64,000 nt of DNA, taken from NCBI GenBank assembly GCA_003116995.1, contig BDSL01000001.1, forward strand, positions 2,108,001 to 2,172,000. Direction: 5' to 3'. Below, piece by piece: positions 1-12,771 of this stretch (positions are counted from its first letter, which is position 1; each line of letters begins with the position of its first letter). The notes beneath the pieces are model-generated. The model did no database searches, had not been told where the DNA came from, and was given only the letters and a program-made list of their open reading frames with translations. Both the position numbers and the translations under genes were made by a program. Source of the DNA: Yamagishiella unicocca. Its lineage: Eukaryota > Chlorophyta > Chlorophyceae > Chlamydomonadales > Volvocaceae.

Positions 1-3000
1 CTAGCTTCTGCACCGGGGTGCAGTCCAGCTTGGCGCAGGATGCGCAGGTGCAGCAGGCGCTGGCGGCTGCCGCCGCCGCCGCCGCCGCCGCCCCGGCGGA
101 CGGCGCCGGCGGCGCGGCGCCGTACCTGCCTCGCCTGCCGCAGCTCATGACGCGCTTGGCGCGTATCGTGGGGGACTCGCTGCTGCCGCGCAGCGGCAGC
201 AGCGGCGGCGGCGGCGCCGCCGCCGCCGATGACGCTGCCGACGGCGACGCGGAGCTGATGACGGCCGACGAGCTGGCGGCCACCGCCATCCTTCGTTCTC
301 ACGAGCTGCGGACCGACATCACCAAGGGCGCCCGCATGCGCAAGCGACAGGCCCTGGCGGACCTGTTTGAGGCGCTGGAGCACCAGGGGCTGTCACGCCG
401 CCAGACCGGCGTCCCGCCGTACGACCGTGACGTCGCGGCCTGGTTCAAGCACCCCGAACCCGCCGTCACGCCGCTGTGGCAGCTGCCGGCGGCGGCGGCG
501 GCGGCGCCGGTGACGGAGGCCGAAGCCGCGACGGCGGAGGCGGCGTGGACCAAGGCCGACGACTACTTTTACCGGTCCATGGCCCGGGTGCAGAAGCTGT
601 GGCGGGGAAGCCAGCAGCCGCACCGCGACTTGTCGCAGCAGGAGGTGTCCTCGGCTCGCCGGCTGTGTGAACACGTGCTCTACACGGCGCGCCGCCAGCG
701 CGACGCGCTGGGCGAGGCGGCGGCGACGTTCGCGGCCCTGGCCAAGCTGTCCGGCTGGATGCACGAGCAGGGGGAGGCCGCCGCGGCCGCGGGACCAGCG
801 GCGGCGGCGGTCGCGGGGCTTGCGCCCGGGGTGGCTGGCTGGAGCCAGGCGCAGTGCCTGGCGGCCCTGCAGAAGCAGAAGGAGCGCCTGGACGCGGTTG
901 CGCTGCTGGGCTCCGAAACCTGCCAGTTGTTGGATGCCTGCGTCGGCACGTGCGCGCTGCCGGCCGCGCAGGCGCAGTTGGCGGCGGCGGTGGCGGCGGC
1001 GCGCGCCGCCGCGACAGTGGTGACCGGCTGCAAGCGCCGATTGGACGCGGCCCTCCTGGGTTGCTCCGTCGCGGTGAGCGGCGCCAAGGGCAGCGGCAGC
1101 AGCGCCGCCAACGACGACAGCCTGGTGTGGGTGACCCACGGGTCGCTCGAAGTCGCGCTGAACAACTGCCAGGTGCTCATCAAGGCGGAGGACGAGCTCA
1201 GCGCGGCCGTACGGCTGGCGGCGGCCGCCACTGACTCCGGCTCGGCGGCGGCGTGGGTGCCGGCCCTGGGCGAGCTGCACGGCGGCCTCACCGCAGCAGC
1301 CGCTGAGGCCGCCGCCTTGCTCGCAGAGCCGGATCACCAACAGGACCAGGCCGCGGACCGACCTGCGGACCTGGTCAACTCCTTGCTGGAGGGCCTGGTT
1401 CGCGGCGTGCTGCTGTGGGCGCAGCCGCTGGCGGCGGCGGCGGCGGCGCAGCCGCCGCCGCAGCCCTCACGGGCGCTCGTCCAGATGACGGCGGAGCTCG
1501 AGGCGTCCCTCAAGTTGCCACGCGCCAGGGAGCTGGCGGCCGCCAGCATGGCGCTGCTGCGGCAGGTGGCGGAGCGGACGCCGGCGATGGCGGCGCCGGC
1601 GCGGGCGCAGTCCGCTGGCCTGCTGCGCGGCGCCGCCTCGCTGCTGCTGCTGGCGGCGGAGGCGCTGAGGCTGCGCGCGCTGCAGCTCCTGGCGCTGCAC
1701 CGCTCCACCGCCAAGCTGTCGTACGTGTGTACGGCGGTGCTGGCGACGCTGGTGGAGGAGGGGTACTGCGTGCCGGAGGAGACCAAGGAGGTGGACGGTG
1801 AGCGCCGCCTCTGACGCTGCCTCTTGCCTTCAAGGCCCCATGCCTCGACGCGGCGTTTCCTGCCCTGCGAGTGCATCCTGTGAATTTCCGTGCGTCCTGT
1901 AGACCTGCCTGAGTTTGAATGACATTTGCTTTGCCCGGCCGCCCTGGTCCTCTTTCCCCCATGCAGGCGGTGACGGCCCTGGCGAGTTTAAGGAGGCGGA
2001 GGGCACCGGCCTTGGTGACGGCACCGGCGCCAAGGACATCTCCGACCAGCTTGAGAACCAGGACCAGCTGCTGGGTGCGCAGCAGCGGGGCGCGCAGCCG
2101 GAGCCGCAGGAGGAGCAGGACAAGGCAGGCGGGCCGGAGGAGGAGAACAAGGGCATCGAGATGGACGACGACTTTGACGGCGCGCTGCACGACATGCCCA
2201 CCGACGAGCGAGACCGCAACCGCGACAGCGACGACGAGGACGGCGACGACGACCGCATCGACCAGCAGATGGGCGACGTGGGAGACGATGAGGAGGTGCG
2301 GGCGGGTGGGGTGAGGAGGAAAGAGGGGGAAGGGGGGTAGAGGCTGGGGCCTGGCGGAGGGGCTGCAAGTAAAATCCTGGCGGAGGGGTGGGACGGAAGG
2401 CCATCCGCCTTCGATTGCAGTGTGTTTCGACTTTGAGGATCTTGCACGTCTGCTTTCGGTTCACCTATCGCGGTATGTCGGGTCGTGACTACCTTACCTA
2501 CCCTCCCTCTGCATCCGGCGTGTGTGAAGGTTGTGGACGAGCGCCTGTGGAACGACGAGGACGAGCAGGACGGCAAGCAGGACGAGCAGAAGAAGAAGAA
2601 GGACGAAAAGTACGAGAAGGACGCGCCGATTCAGGTGGAGGACAAGACCGACCTGGAGTACGCCGCCGGGCAGCAGGAGGAGGAGAAGGACGGGCCGGGA
2701 AAGGAGCCGCCCAAGAAGGAGCAGCAGAAGCAGAAGGACCCGGTGCGCGTGTTCCCGCGCTGATGTGGCTGTGCTGTTTGCTCGCGGTGGCTAATCTGCC
2801 GCTTATTAACACACGCGTCCGAGCCCTGCACCAACACCATGTCCCTGTCTGCGTGCCTCCTTTCGTCCTCAATCCGCACTGGACTTCATATCGCCAAGAT
2901 CCTAAGCCTTTCCCCCCTGGCTACCCTCCGGTTCACCTATTTCACGAATTTCGCTCGTGCCCTTCCAGGCGGCTGACAACCAGCAGCCCGAGGGTGGCGA

Positions 3001-6000
3001 AGACGGTGACGAGGAAGGTCCCGTCAATGAGGACACGGACGACAAGTACGAGGACCGGCACCACGCCGCGCCCCAGGCCGCTGAGGAGGAGCTGGAGCTG
3101 CCCGACGAAATGAACCTGGACGGCGACGCCGCGGAGGAGGAGGAGAAAGGAGAGCCGGAGCAGGAGGCAGGCGGCGGGGAGCAGGGCAAGGAGGACGACC
3201 GGATGGCTGGCGAGGAGGACGACAAGGCTCAGGAGGGGCCGGAGGGCAAGGAGGGGGAGGCTATCAAGGTGCGGCCTGCTGGGGTGTGGAGTGGAAGCCT
3301 CACGTAATGGCGTCGGGAGGTAGTCGAGCAGGGGGAGCTTGGCATGTTGGCAACTTGGCGGCGGCAGGGATTGGGCGGGTGGCGCGTACATGTGGCCGGG
3401 CGGTGATCTTGCTCCTGGGAACGCATGAAGCGCCTTGTTTAGGGTAGACCCATCGTCGGAGGGAGCTGCCTCCCCTGGAGGGAGCAGCCGGGGCGCCGGG
3501 GGCATCACCATCACCACCAGCATCACCATCGCCATCATCATCATCCTGTGGCCCCCCATGACGACATGGCTCCCTGACATGCTCTGCACCTCTGATCGCC
3601 GCAGGAGGACGGTGAGGATGAGGGCGGCGAGGAGCAGCCGGGCGGTGACGGCGCGGGCGAGGACGCCAACATGGAGGACCAGGAGCAGGACCCTGCGGCA
3701 GGTGCGGCACGGGGAGTGAGGGGGGCAGCGGCGACGGCAAGGATGGGGTCGGCGGCTTTGGCGACGGTGGGCGAGTCGATGGCACAGCCGCGTGTGGGAG
3801 TTTGAGAGGGCGCTGTTGGGGCGATAAAACCGAACGTGCTGGAGAGCCTGCCCTTAAGGCCCTACACCCCTTCCGGCGTCTGCTTGCCTTCCCGGCGCCT
3901 CGGCGTCTGCTGTGCTAGTCCATCTCGCCTGCTTCTCTGGTAAACGGGTATCAAAGCGTTCAACCGATGCCCGACCTGTATGCGTGAGATCAGGATTTTA
4001 AAGGACACACGCAGCGCAGCCCCGGAAACACTTCCACTAACCCCGTCCCGCTCGACTTCCTCCACAGGCGGTATCGGCGAGGCCGAACAGCCCCCGCCGG
4101 CGCCCGAGCCGGAGCAGCCTGGCGACGAGCCTGACGCCATGGCGGTGGACCGCGAGGGCGAGCAGCAGCCGCAGGAGCCAGCGGACAAGCAGGGGGAGCA
4201 GCAGCAGGCGGGGCCGCATGGCGTCGCCTCCGGAGCCCCCACGGAGCAGCCGGACAGCAGCGGCGCCGCGCACGGTGCTCCGGAGGAGCAGCAGCCGGTG
4301 CGGCCGAACGAGGGCGACGCGGCGGGTCGGCAGCCTCAGGCGCCGCAGCAGTCGGGTGCGGAGGCGGAGCCGCAGGACCCGTCCCGCGCACCCGACTCGG
4401 CGCCTGATGCCCGCCAGGCGGACGCGGGCCTGGCGTCAAGCTCGCAGCGCGGCGCGCCGGCGCCCATTACTGGCGGCGACCAGGACCCCGGGTCGCAGGC
4501 GCAGCGGCAGCAGCAACAGCGGAACCGCCGGCAGCAGCAGGAGCCTAACCCGCTCCGGAACCTGGGCGACGCGCTGGAGCGCTGGCGGGCCAACCTGGCG
4601 GTGCAGCACGAGGCGGCGCAGCAGCAACAGGGTGAGGCCGGGAGTGTGCTACTAGGAAACTGGAGGGAGCGGGGCAAAGGCATGTTTGCCGTACCAGGCA
4701 CTGTCGCGGGGGGGAGAGGGTTGTTGAAGCCATGAGGCGATTTTGCTTCGCGTGCCAAGCCGCAATACCCGTTTGACTTTCTGGGGTATTACTGCACCCA
4801 GCTGCCGAGGAGCCCGAGTTAACATGGCCCTAATCGCTGCCATTTGCTCCTCCCCCATCGCAGCTGAGGACGAGGCGGGGCTGGGTGACGACGACGGCGG
4901 CGAGGGCGGGGATCCACCCGCCGGTGCCGAGTTCCAGTTCCTGGGCGCCGACGAGAAGTCCAGGGGGGGTGACACGCAGGCGCTGGCGCCCGCCACCGAC
5001 GACCAGGCTGCCCAGCAGGCGGGGGAGCTGGACGACCCCGGCTTGCTGCAGCAGCGCCGCGAGGAACAGCAGCAGGTGGGGGCCCCGCCGCACTGCTGCC
5101 GCCATGGCACTGCTGCCGCCGCCATCGCACTGCTGCTGCCGCCGCCGCACTGCTGCCGCCACCGCTGTGAACGCTACCGCTACTCGTGTCAGGGCCACTC
5201 TTACCGCAGTGAAGCGGCGGGTAGCCCAGCGGACCACTAGCGCACAACCATGGCGTAGTGTTGAGGTTCCCGCAGCCTCCAGGCTATGCGCCTTGCGGCC
5301 CTGCATTAACCACCGCCACATGTGCCTTCCCGGTGTGCCCTCGCGCAGGACGATGGCGGTGAGGATGGCGCCATGGCCATGGAGGAGGACCAGGAGGCTG
5401 CGGCGGAGGAGGGCGACGACGATGCGGCCCAGCAGCAGCGGTCGGCCGTGGTCAGCGGGCCGCTGCCGCGCACTTGGGGGGGCAAACAGCGACAGGCCAA
5501 GCTGGCGGCGGAGGGCGCGGAGGGCGAGGGCGAGGGCGAGGGGCAGGTGGAGGAGCGGCCGAGTGTGGAGGAGCTGTTGCGGCGACAGGTGGGCTTTTCG
5601 TGAGCGCGCGGACCTCGTTTTTGCATCCCTTCTCCCGTCAGTTCGCCTCTAGGTGCCTCTCTGCTCAAGGGAGCTGCGCAGCGGCTGTGAAAGCGGTGTG
5701 CACTGTCGCCCCCGCGCGCATGTGGATTTCGTCTTGCGCCGGTTCTCCAATGGTGTTGGACACTGTCACACAGCCGATCTTCGCGATGAATGCACGGCAG
5801 GGCGAGGATGGAGAAGGTGATGAGGACGGCGACGAGCTGGAGCCCAGCCGCGTGGTTACACGCCTGGCCAACGCAAGCCTGCAAGACGATGGGCCGGCCG
5901 CTGGGGCCGAGCTGTCGTCGGCGCTGCCGCGCGGCCTGGCGCCCGAGCAGGTGGAGGCACTGCGGCAGCAGCTGGACGAGCGGCTGCGGGGCTCGGCCGC

Positions 6001-7876
6001 CGCGATGTCCGAGACCGATGTGTCGTACGGCAACGAGGTGTGGTCCCGATGCGAGGCGCTGGTTTCGGGGCTGGCCGGCGAGCTTACGGAGCAGCTGCGG
6101 CTGATCTTGGAGCCCACGCTGGCGAGCAAGCTGGCGGGCGACTATCGCACAGGTGAGCAGCAGGGTTTTGATTAACAGGGATTTGATCAACAAGGATTTG
6201 GTCAACAGGGATTTGGTCAACAGGGATTTGGTCAACAGGGATTCGACCGACAGGGAGGGAAGGCTGGAGGCAGGCTGCGGACAGGACACACGACACGTGT
6301 CGCCTGTCATGCCCCTGCGAGCAACCTGACACGGCACGCATCAGCTGTAGAAAGGCGTCGTTTGCGGCCAGAAAAACAATGCGAGTACGGTGTATGTGCG
6401 GGCAAGTAGGCACTGTGTAGGGGAGGGAAGGTGCTGTGTTTTGACCATCGTCGCGCCGATGTATGCAAAACGCCCAACCGACGCCCAACCGCGGCTCCTC
6501 ATCGCTGCGTGGTGGCGCAGGGAAGCGCATCAACATGAAGAAGGTGATCGGCTACATCGCCAGCCACTTCCGCCGCGACAAGATCTGGCTGCGTCGCAAC
6601 CGGCCCGACAAGCGCCGCTACCAGGTGCTGCTGGCGTGCGACGACTCGCGCTCCATGGCGGAGAACGGCTGCGGCGGCTTCGCGCTGGAGGCGCTGGCGC
6701 TCATCTGCAAGGCAATGAGCAGGTGCGCGTGGCCAGCAACGGATGGCGCGACCGGACTGCGCCTCTCCCAGCGGCTCGTGCCGCCGCGCAGCCCCAGGGC
6801 ACCTGTGCCGCACCTCCGAATACCGGTACCAGTAACAACACAGCCCTTGGCTTCCTCCGCAATCTCTTCACAAGGCGCCTCTGCTACTGCCTCTACAACT
6901 GCCTTTGCTGATGCCTCTCCGCTACTGCCGTACTGCTGCCTGTGCTACTGCTCTGCCGCAGGCTGGAGGTGGGTCAGGTGGGCGTCCTCAAGTTCGGTGG
7001 CGGCGAGGGTGTGGTGCCGCTGCACCCCCTGGACGCGCCCTTCAGCGACAGCGTGGGCCCCTCCCTGGCGGCCCGGCTGACGTTCCGGCAGGACAACACC
7101 ATCGCCGACCGACCCATGCTGCAGCTGATGGCCTCCTTGGACCACATGCTTGCTGCTGCGCGCCACAGCTGCGGCGCTGGCGGCATCGGGGCCGGTGAGT
7201 GGCGGCCACCCGTACTGGGAGGACAGGATCGGTAGCCCTGGCGCTGTGGTGGGGAGCGGGAAGCTGGGGCTTGGGGCCCATAGCTTCCGCAATAGCAGCC
7301 CCGGCAATGCTATATTACTGCAGTGCCCATCGAACCGCGCACTACATTGCTCTCGCCCTGCCCACGAGGCCCCTTATACGGGCGTCACACCCCCGTTCGT
7401 CTGGCCCGCACCTACCGTCGTCGTTCATAGCGCGATGGGTGCGCGCACCTCACCCCATCAAGCTACCGGTGATACCTCTACCACCAAGCTGTCGATGACA
7501 CAGCCGTAAATCGACCCACTTAACGCCTGGACTGCTCCCTCTCCGCTCCACTTCGGCCCCCACAGGCACGCAGGACCTGGCGCAGCTGGTGCTCATCCTG
7601 GCAGACGGGCGTTTCCACGAGAAGGAATCCCTACACGCCGCCGTGCGCGAGGCTGCCGCCAAGCGCGGCGTGTGCCTGGCGTTCATCGTGCTGGACAACC
7701 CCGCCAACAGCCTCCTGGACATGCAGAGCGTCAGCTTCGCGGCGGGCAAGCCCGTGTTTACCAAGTACCTAGACAGCTTCCCCTTCCCCTACTACATCGT
7801 GTTGAGGGACATCGCGTCGCTCCCAGCCACGCTGGCCGACCTTCTGCGTCAGTGGTTTGAGCTCAGCACCGCTTGA
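1..7876 (+). CDS. MDN1: Midasin (MDN1/Rea1), C-terminal part: acidic linker and MIDAS (VWA) domain
   Basis: Partial at the window's left edge; about 1,616 codons remain. Midasin is the giant AAA+ ATPase that strips assembly factors from pre-60S ribosomal particles in the nucleus; its C-terminal MIDAS domain grips Ytm1/Rsa4-type substrates. Exons by splice consensus and phase: 3-1797, 1967-2295, 2530-2742, 2969-3268, 3605-3701, 4068-4631, 4864-5075, 5349-5588, 5801-6152, 6521-6722, 6962-7194, 7566-7876 (TGA). Residues 1-598 are an Ala-rich helical linker. Residues ~600-1290 are the Asp/Glu/Gln-rich tether, with family landmarks EGTGLGDG, LELPDEMNLDG, NPLRNLGDALE and EFQFLGADEKS. The VWA domain starts near residue 1370; MIDAS motif DxSxS is present as DDSRS (~1408), followed by the ALEALALI helix and FPYYIVLRD near the end. 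Exon 1 is open to the window edge, so the AAA ring lies outside. Family assignment is very secure; individual splice sites are inferred. Confidence 0.93.
6163..6258. repeat. 15-bp minisatellite in a midasin intron
   Basis: About six tandem copies of a unit close to CAACAGGGATTTGGT, starting 10 bases after the donor of the exon ending at 6152. Copies diverge at single positions (GATTAA, GATCAA, GGTCAA, GACCGA). Purely intronic. Confidence 0.85.
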
Positions 7877-9273
7877 GAGAGAAATGCGCGCACGTGGGAG
7901 TTCCCTGCAGATGCGTGCAGTACAGTGGGATGGAGGTTGGGAGGAGGGTAGAGTGGAGTGGGATGAGAGTCAGCAGGGTAGGTTGGTGCTTGTGTGAACT
8001 TGGGGTGGCTGCGGGTGATTTCCGCGTTCGTCAGGATGGTGCAATACGGTAATTCAGGCACTGCTGTACATAGCGATCGTTGCGTGGGGCAAATTTACAG
8101 CCGTGAAATAGGCCGGCGATGATGAGTCAGACTCGCGGGTGTGACTCCCGTGTACTGGAATAGGCCGTGTCGGCGCAGCAGTTCGTCGTGCTCTGTGCCG
8201 CGTAGTTGCTGTGTAAGTTAGGAAGTCGAGTTGGTGCAATTCCTGAAGTTTGCCCGCTCGTCCAGTCTGAATATGTGTAGCGCGAATCCGCGCGGCCGAG
8301 CCAGTCGAGCTGAGCCGAGCTAGGTGAGCTAGGTCCTAGGTGCCCTCGGGACCTCACCCGAGCCTGTACTACGCCTCTCTCCATCTGGCCGTGAATAAGT
8401 CTTAGGTCAGATTTGCCCGGTCAAGTTGGGGCTGAGTAGAAGCTTCGTAAGAACTTGGTTTCTGTCCCAACTCCCAAACGGCTTATTTTGATTTTCTACG
8501 CGACTCACCTGACGAGTATTCTTCACTGCTACCAATATGTAAGGAGAGAATTGAGAACAGCTGAAACCAATATCAGAGTTTCCTTTGCGGCTCCGTATGC
8601 GGCTCCGTAGCGAGCCTCCTCTGCCTCCTGTACTTTATGGAACCCGAAGTCCGAAGTTAGTGACCAGTCGAACATCAGCTTTTAATGGAACATTGTTGGC
8701 GGCTTCGTACGTGGGGATTGGCGGACGACGAACTACAAGCAAGCCCCAGGTTACAACAATAATAACTGGCGATTGCTGTGTCATCAGTTGTATCTTTAAA
8801 GTAATGTTGGTGTCCCAACTTGCGGCAACGCAGTACTGTAACTTTTGGATTCCCTTCAGCGACAGTGAAGTGACATAAAATATATTTGGGTTGGATATTA
8901 TTGCTTCAACTGATGGCCAACAGCGTCAAAAATCCGGCGATGTGCGGATACGGGACAGACTTGGCGGGTAAAAATGCCGTACTTCATGTGCAAGCGGCCC
9001 AGCCGTCCTTTGCCCATTCCGTTGTTGACACATGCCCTGTATTTATGTACGAAGTTCTTACACGTTGGTGTTCCTGCCTACACCTGCCTGACGCGTTGAT
9101 ACGAAGGTCCAACACGGAACACGGTTGACTGGGCTGCCCTGGGTGACCCTGGGTGACCACCGGCGTCAGGCAGCATGACGAATGATGAACAGGAGAAAGG
9201 AAACAGCAGGGAGTTCTGGATCCAGGCGGCTATCACATACAGGTATGCATAGCTCTGCCGCATCTACAGGTTG
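7877..9273. other. Intergenic: midasin 3' UTR and transporter 5' region
   Basis: No supported coding sequence. The first ~340 bases are probably midasin 3' UTR. From about 8400 to 9070 the composition is clearly AT-richer than the flanking genes. The short open frames here have no family resemblance. The last ~100 bases are probably transporter 5' UTR, with an in-frame TAG at 9250-9252 before the chosen start. Confidence 0.6.
8212..8216 (+). promoter_or_regulatory. Candidate poly(A) signal TGTAA of midasin
   Basis: TGTAA is the dominant green-algal (Chlamydomonas/Volvox) polyadenylation signal. This copy is 336 bases after the midasin stop codon and is the first I noticed there. Position-based inference only. 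Confidence 0.45.
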
Positions 9274-11595
9274 ATGGCAGCTGCTGACACTTCACGCCAC
9301 GACCGGACATGCAGTTATATAATCCTATGGATCTTCCTTTCAGCGGTGGTGATTATGGTCAACAAATACGTGTTGACATACGCAGGGTTCCCATTTCCTA
9401 TTGCTCTGACTCTCACGCACATGGCATTTTGCTCGGCGCTGGCATTCCTAATTATCAAGGCGGGGTTCGTGGAGACTACTCACATGGACTCCACCACCTA
9501 CTTCAGGTATCATTGTCGTCTTAACCCTCCATATGTGCGCATGCGAAGGCCGACAATCTCCAAACACTGCACGTTTTCCACGCGCAGGAACGTCATCCCA
9601 ATTGCGGCTCTCTTCTCGGGAACCTTATGGCTGGGCAATGCTGCGTACATGTATTTGTCCGTCGCGTTCATACAAATGCTCAAGGTACCGTTACCCGACT
9701 CCTTGCGCCTGCCTGGTGTCTTCCTCTCCCCCTTACACCCACGCCCAACACTTTTGACAGGCCACTATGCCCGTGACAGTGTTCATTGTGGGCGTAATTC
9801 TAGGCACGGAGAAGTACTCAGCACTTTATGCAATCAATATGGTCATTGTGGCGGTGGGCGTCGCAGCAGCGTCGTACGGTAAGCAAAATGGGTTACAGGA
9901 CAGGACAGTTATTGAGGACAGTTATTGCAATTAGCGTTGGCGGGCCAAGGCCAGCGCGGAGTTCACACGTCAACCACGGGTTTTCCGCCCGCGACGTGCA
10001 GACGATGTAACATCACACTGTTTGGATCAATACGGTTGCCACCACATGCGCACTGGCAAGCTGTCTTCCACGAGCCCTTCACTGGATCATGATGGCCCTC
10101 GTACATGAGCCTTACAGCATCCACGGCGCCCCCTACACAGGGGAGCTGAATTTTGACCTGGTCGGAGTGATCTTCCAGTCCGGTTCCATCGTTACTGAGT
10201 CGTTCCGGCTCTGCCTCATTCAGCTGCTTTTGCAGGTATGCTAAGGCTGCGGGCGCAATGCTGACATGCCCGTTCACAATCACACACCAGCAAAGCCCAT
10301 TGTCTGTGACCTGTGTCTGGATGCCCCTTGAATCGTCCTGTCTGTGACCTGTGTCTGGATTCCCCCTGCCGCTGCACCCATTTCCCCTGCTGCTACAGGC
10401 GCGCGGAATCAAGCTGAACCCCGTTACGACGCTCTATTACATTGCTCCCGCATGCTTCGCCTTCTTGTGCTTCCCTTTTACGTTCATTGAGCTGCCGAAG
10501 ATGATGCACTCTGAAGGTGGCTGGAACTTCCCCACCGGCTGGCTGATGCTTAGTGCTGTAAGCGCCTTTGGTACGTATGATCTACGGCGGGGAGCAAAGT
10601 GCAGCTGCGCAGCAGTCCCGCCACGATGTCTTGTAGCGTTTCGGCATTCAACATGTCTACCGGTGCTTGGGAATCATAATGCATCATGCCATGCATACGA
10701 ATTACGTATGCACCTTGAATCGCCGCTCTTCTTGTGGGTTTCATTGGCCTGGCTAGTCTCGCCCTTAATCGCAGTGGGAGCAATCTCTGGAAAGGTCACT
10801 ATTTCCACTTACCGTAGCCCTCTTCAAATGAACCAACTAACTCTCTCGGCCGCAGCGCTCAACATGTCGGTGTTCCTGCTGATTGGGCGTAGCTCAGCGC
10901 TGACCATGAATGTGGCTGGTGTGATCAAGGACTGGCTGTTGATTGCGTTGTCGGTGACGCTGTTCGGGTGCGTAGCTTGGTGGCTTTCGGCATCGTACCA
11001 AAAGGGTTAATAGGGGCGCAGGCGTTTCGGTAAGCACCGGGCAGCCGACCGGGTGGATGAACCTGGACAGCTACAGCCTGCGTGAATTTGATTGATGTCC
11101 AAACACGTTATCGTCCAACGCTGCCTATGGGAACCGGCGAACACTGCGCCAATGGCTTAGTGGGAACCTTTATATGATTACGCCGGCGGCCACGCATGCC
11201 GCTTTGCTGTGATTCTGTCGTGCTTTCGCTTCCAGTCGTGGTCAACGCATTACCGTAATTGCCGCTGAATCATGTGTCTCCCCAACAGGTCGCCGGTTGC
11301 TACACTTCAGCTTGCCGGGTACGGCGTGGCCTTCTTGGGCGTCTGTTGGTACAACTACCAAAAGCTGCAGGTGGGGTACAGCCATGAGCCGTAAGCGAAG
11401 CTTGACGCCTCTTGCTCTGCCGTTGGGTTACCTCCGTTATGCTGGCATGGTGATATGTGCTCTTCCGTGTTCTCTCCAATGCAGAGTGTGCGGCAGAATG
11501 TGTCGTCGCGGCAGGGGTCGACCGAGGACTTAGAGAGCAAGCCACTGCTTACTGCCCCTACTCCTCGTCGACAAGTGGGAGCCGAGCGTACTTAA
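9274..11595 (+). CDS. Triose-phosphate/nucleotide-sugar transporter family protein (TPT/DUF250, KD type)
   Basis: Complete, 339 aa, polytopic membrane antiporter of the drug/metabolite transporter superfamily, likely in Golgi/ER or another endomembrane; substrate unknown. Exons: 9274-9506, 9588-9684, 9761-9878, 10141-10235, 10399-10570, 10856-10967, 11289-11370, 11485-11595. Phases agree throughout. About ten hydrophobic helices are visible. Family landmarks: WIFLSAVVIMVNKYVL (TM1), PFPIALTLTHM, NAAYMYLSVAFIQMLKATMP (proton/substrate helix), LNPVTTLYYIAP, and near the C-terminus SALTMNVAGVIKDWLLI, whose Lys-Asp places it in the KD group of plant TPT-like proteins, then GYGVAFLGVCWYNYQKLQ. The start is the first ATG after the in-frame TAG at 9250 and leaves about 12 residues before TM1; no plastid transit peptide is evident. 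The C-terminal tail (37 aa after the last helix) is hydrophilic with SKPLL. Family secure; substrate and compartment inferred. Confidence 0.9.
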
Positions 11596-12771
11596 GTCTT
11601 GCCACAGCAAGAGCCGACGCGAAATAGACATAGGTGTTGAGGGAAAGCTGCTGTGCGCTCTCATGATTTCGGAAGGTGGCGAAGGCCATCAACCCCGCGT
11701 GGCTGCGGACCAACCTCGGATACTAGAGTAAGAATAAATGCTAGGCCACGGCGATCGCCCGTAACGGTCGCGGGCATTACGAGCGATGTGGGCAGGAATG
11801 CGGCCTGCATGTTGGACCGGAAACAAAAACCGACATCTGGTATGTGACGATAGATGCCATGATTTGGGCACTTTAGGTAATTCCTTAGGTAGTTCCTTGG
11901 CGGAACGAAGTCTAGGGTGTGGCGTACTCGATTCCTTATGCCTCGACTACCGTTGCTGGTGACGAGCCAGGGAGAGCGCAGAGTTGACGTATCGCGGGAG
12001 GCCGAGAAGACGAGAATGGGGGGTGGCATAAAGACCGGTTACACGAGAGGGGGGGGGGCAGCGTTGACTAATGCCTATGACCATTGCAGGTAGGCGGCAA
12101 TCGACGTCAAAACGTTAAGCAGCAGGTCCAGGTCGCGCCAATGAATTAGGCGATTGTAAAACTCGGCACTCCTCCCTCCCACCTCCCTTGTATTTTCGGT
12201 AGTATGGTTTGATTAGGTTAGAGTGTTAAAGCGCTTGCGTCTCAGGGCTGAAGTGCCGCGGGCAATAGTCGTTGCATGATCGAATACAGACCCACGGTTC
12301 ATTCGGACGTTTACATCACCTTGTATTGGTATGTGGCATACGTGCCACTACAAGAATTGCCATTGAATATAATATTTTTGCAATGCCAGCCTTTTATCCT
12401 GGTAACCAACTTGCAGCAGCCGAAACATTACTGAAGTGCCCCACGGAGCGACGTGCCATATAGTTAATACACAAATATAGGAAGCCATATTTGTGAATCT
12501 GCTATCGCTTCTCTATCTTCGCCTTGCTGGCGACTGCCACGACTTCTTGCGCGACAATAATAAGCGTTGGAAAAAATGGACACAGCAGCAAATATAATGC
12601 ATGGCTAGGTAGGAAATGAGAACAAGGCGACGATATAGGAAGGTTGACTATTCTTGCGTTCGCAGACTAGCAGATATTCCGACAAAAGTGGCAATACCAT
12701 CAAGTATGATATGACCAACACAGTGTTTGATGGCTTCAGCTACTTGGAGCCAACAGTGAGCAGCTGTTCGA
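11596..12771. other. Intergenic: transporter 3' UTR and kinesin 5' region
   Basis: No supported coding sequence. A run of G near 12050 is the only low-complexity feature. The stretch 12170-12700 is comparatively AT-rich. The bases just before 12772 presumably hold the kinesin 5' UTR and promoter; no TATA box or other element is convincing. Confidence 0.55.
12155..12159 (+). promoter_or_regulatory. Possible poly(A) signal TGTAA of the transporter gene
   Basis: TGTAA lies 560 bases after the transporter stop codon, a long but not unusual 3' UTR for this algal group. No nearer copy was noticed. Weak support. Confidence 0.3.

Noticed and set aside
393..1340. 315-codon minus-strand open frame across the midasin exon
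   Set aside because: It is the antisense shadow of a GC-rich Ala-coding exon; Arg/Gly/His-rich with no motif, while the plus strand gives continuous midasin sequence.
9174..9240. Upstream ATG with a coding-looking stretch before the transporter (MTNDEQEKGNS...)
   Set aside because: Joining it to the transporter needs an intron of under 30 bases, too short to splice; the frame differs and a TAG precedes the transporter ATG.
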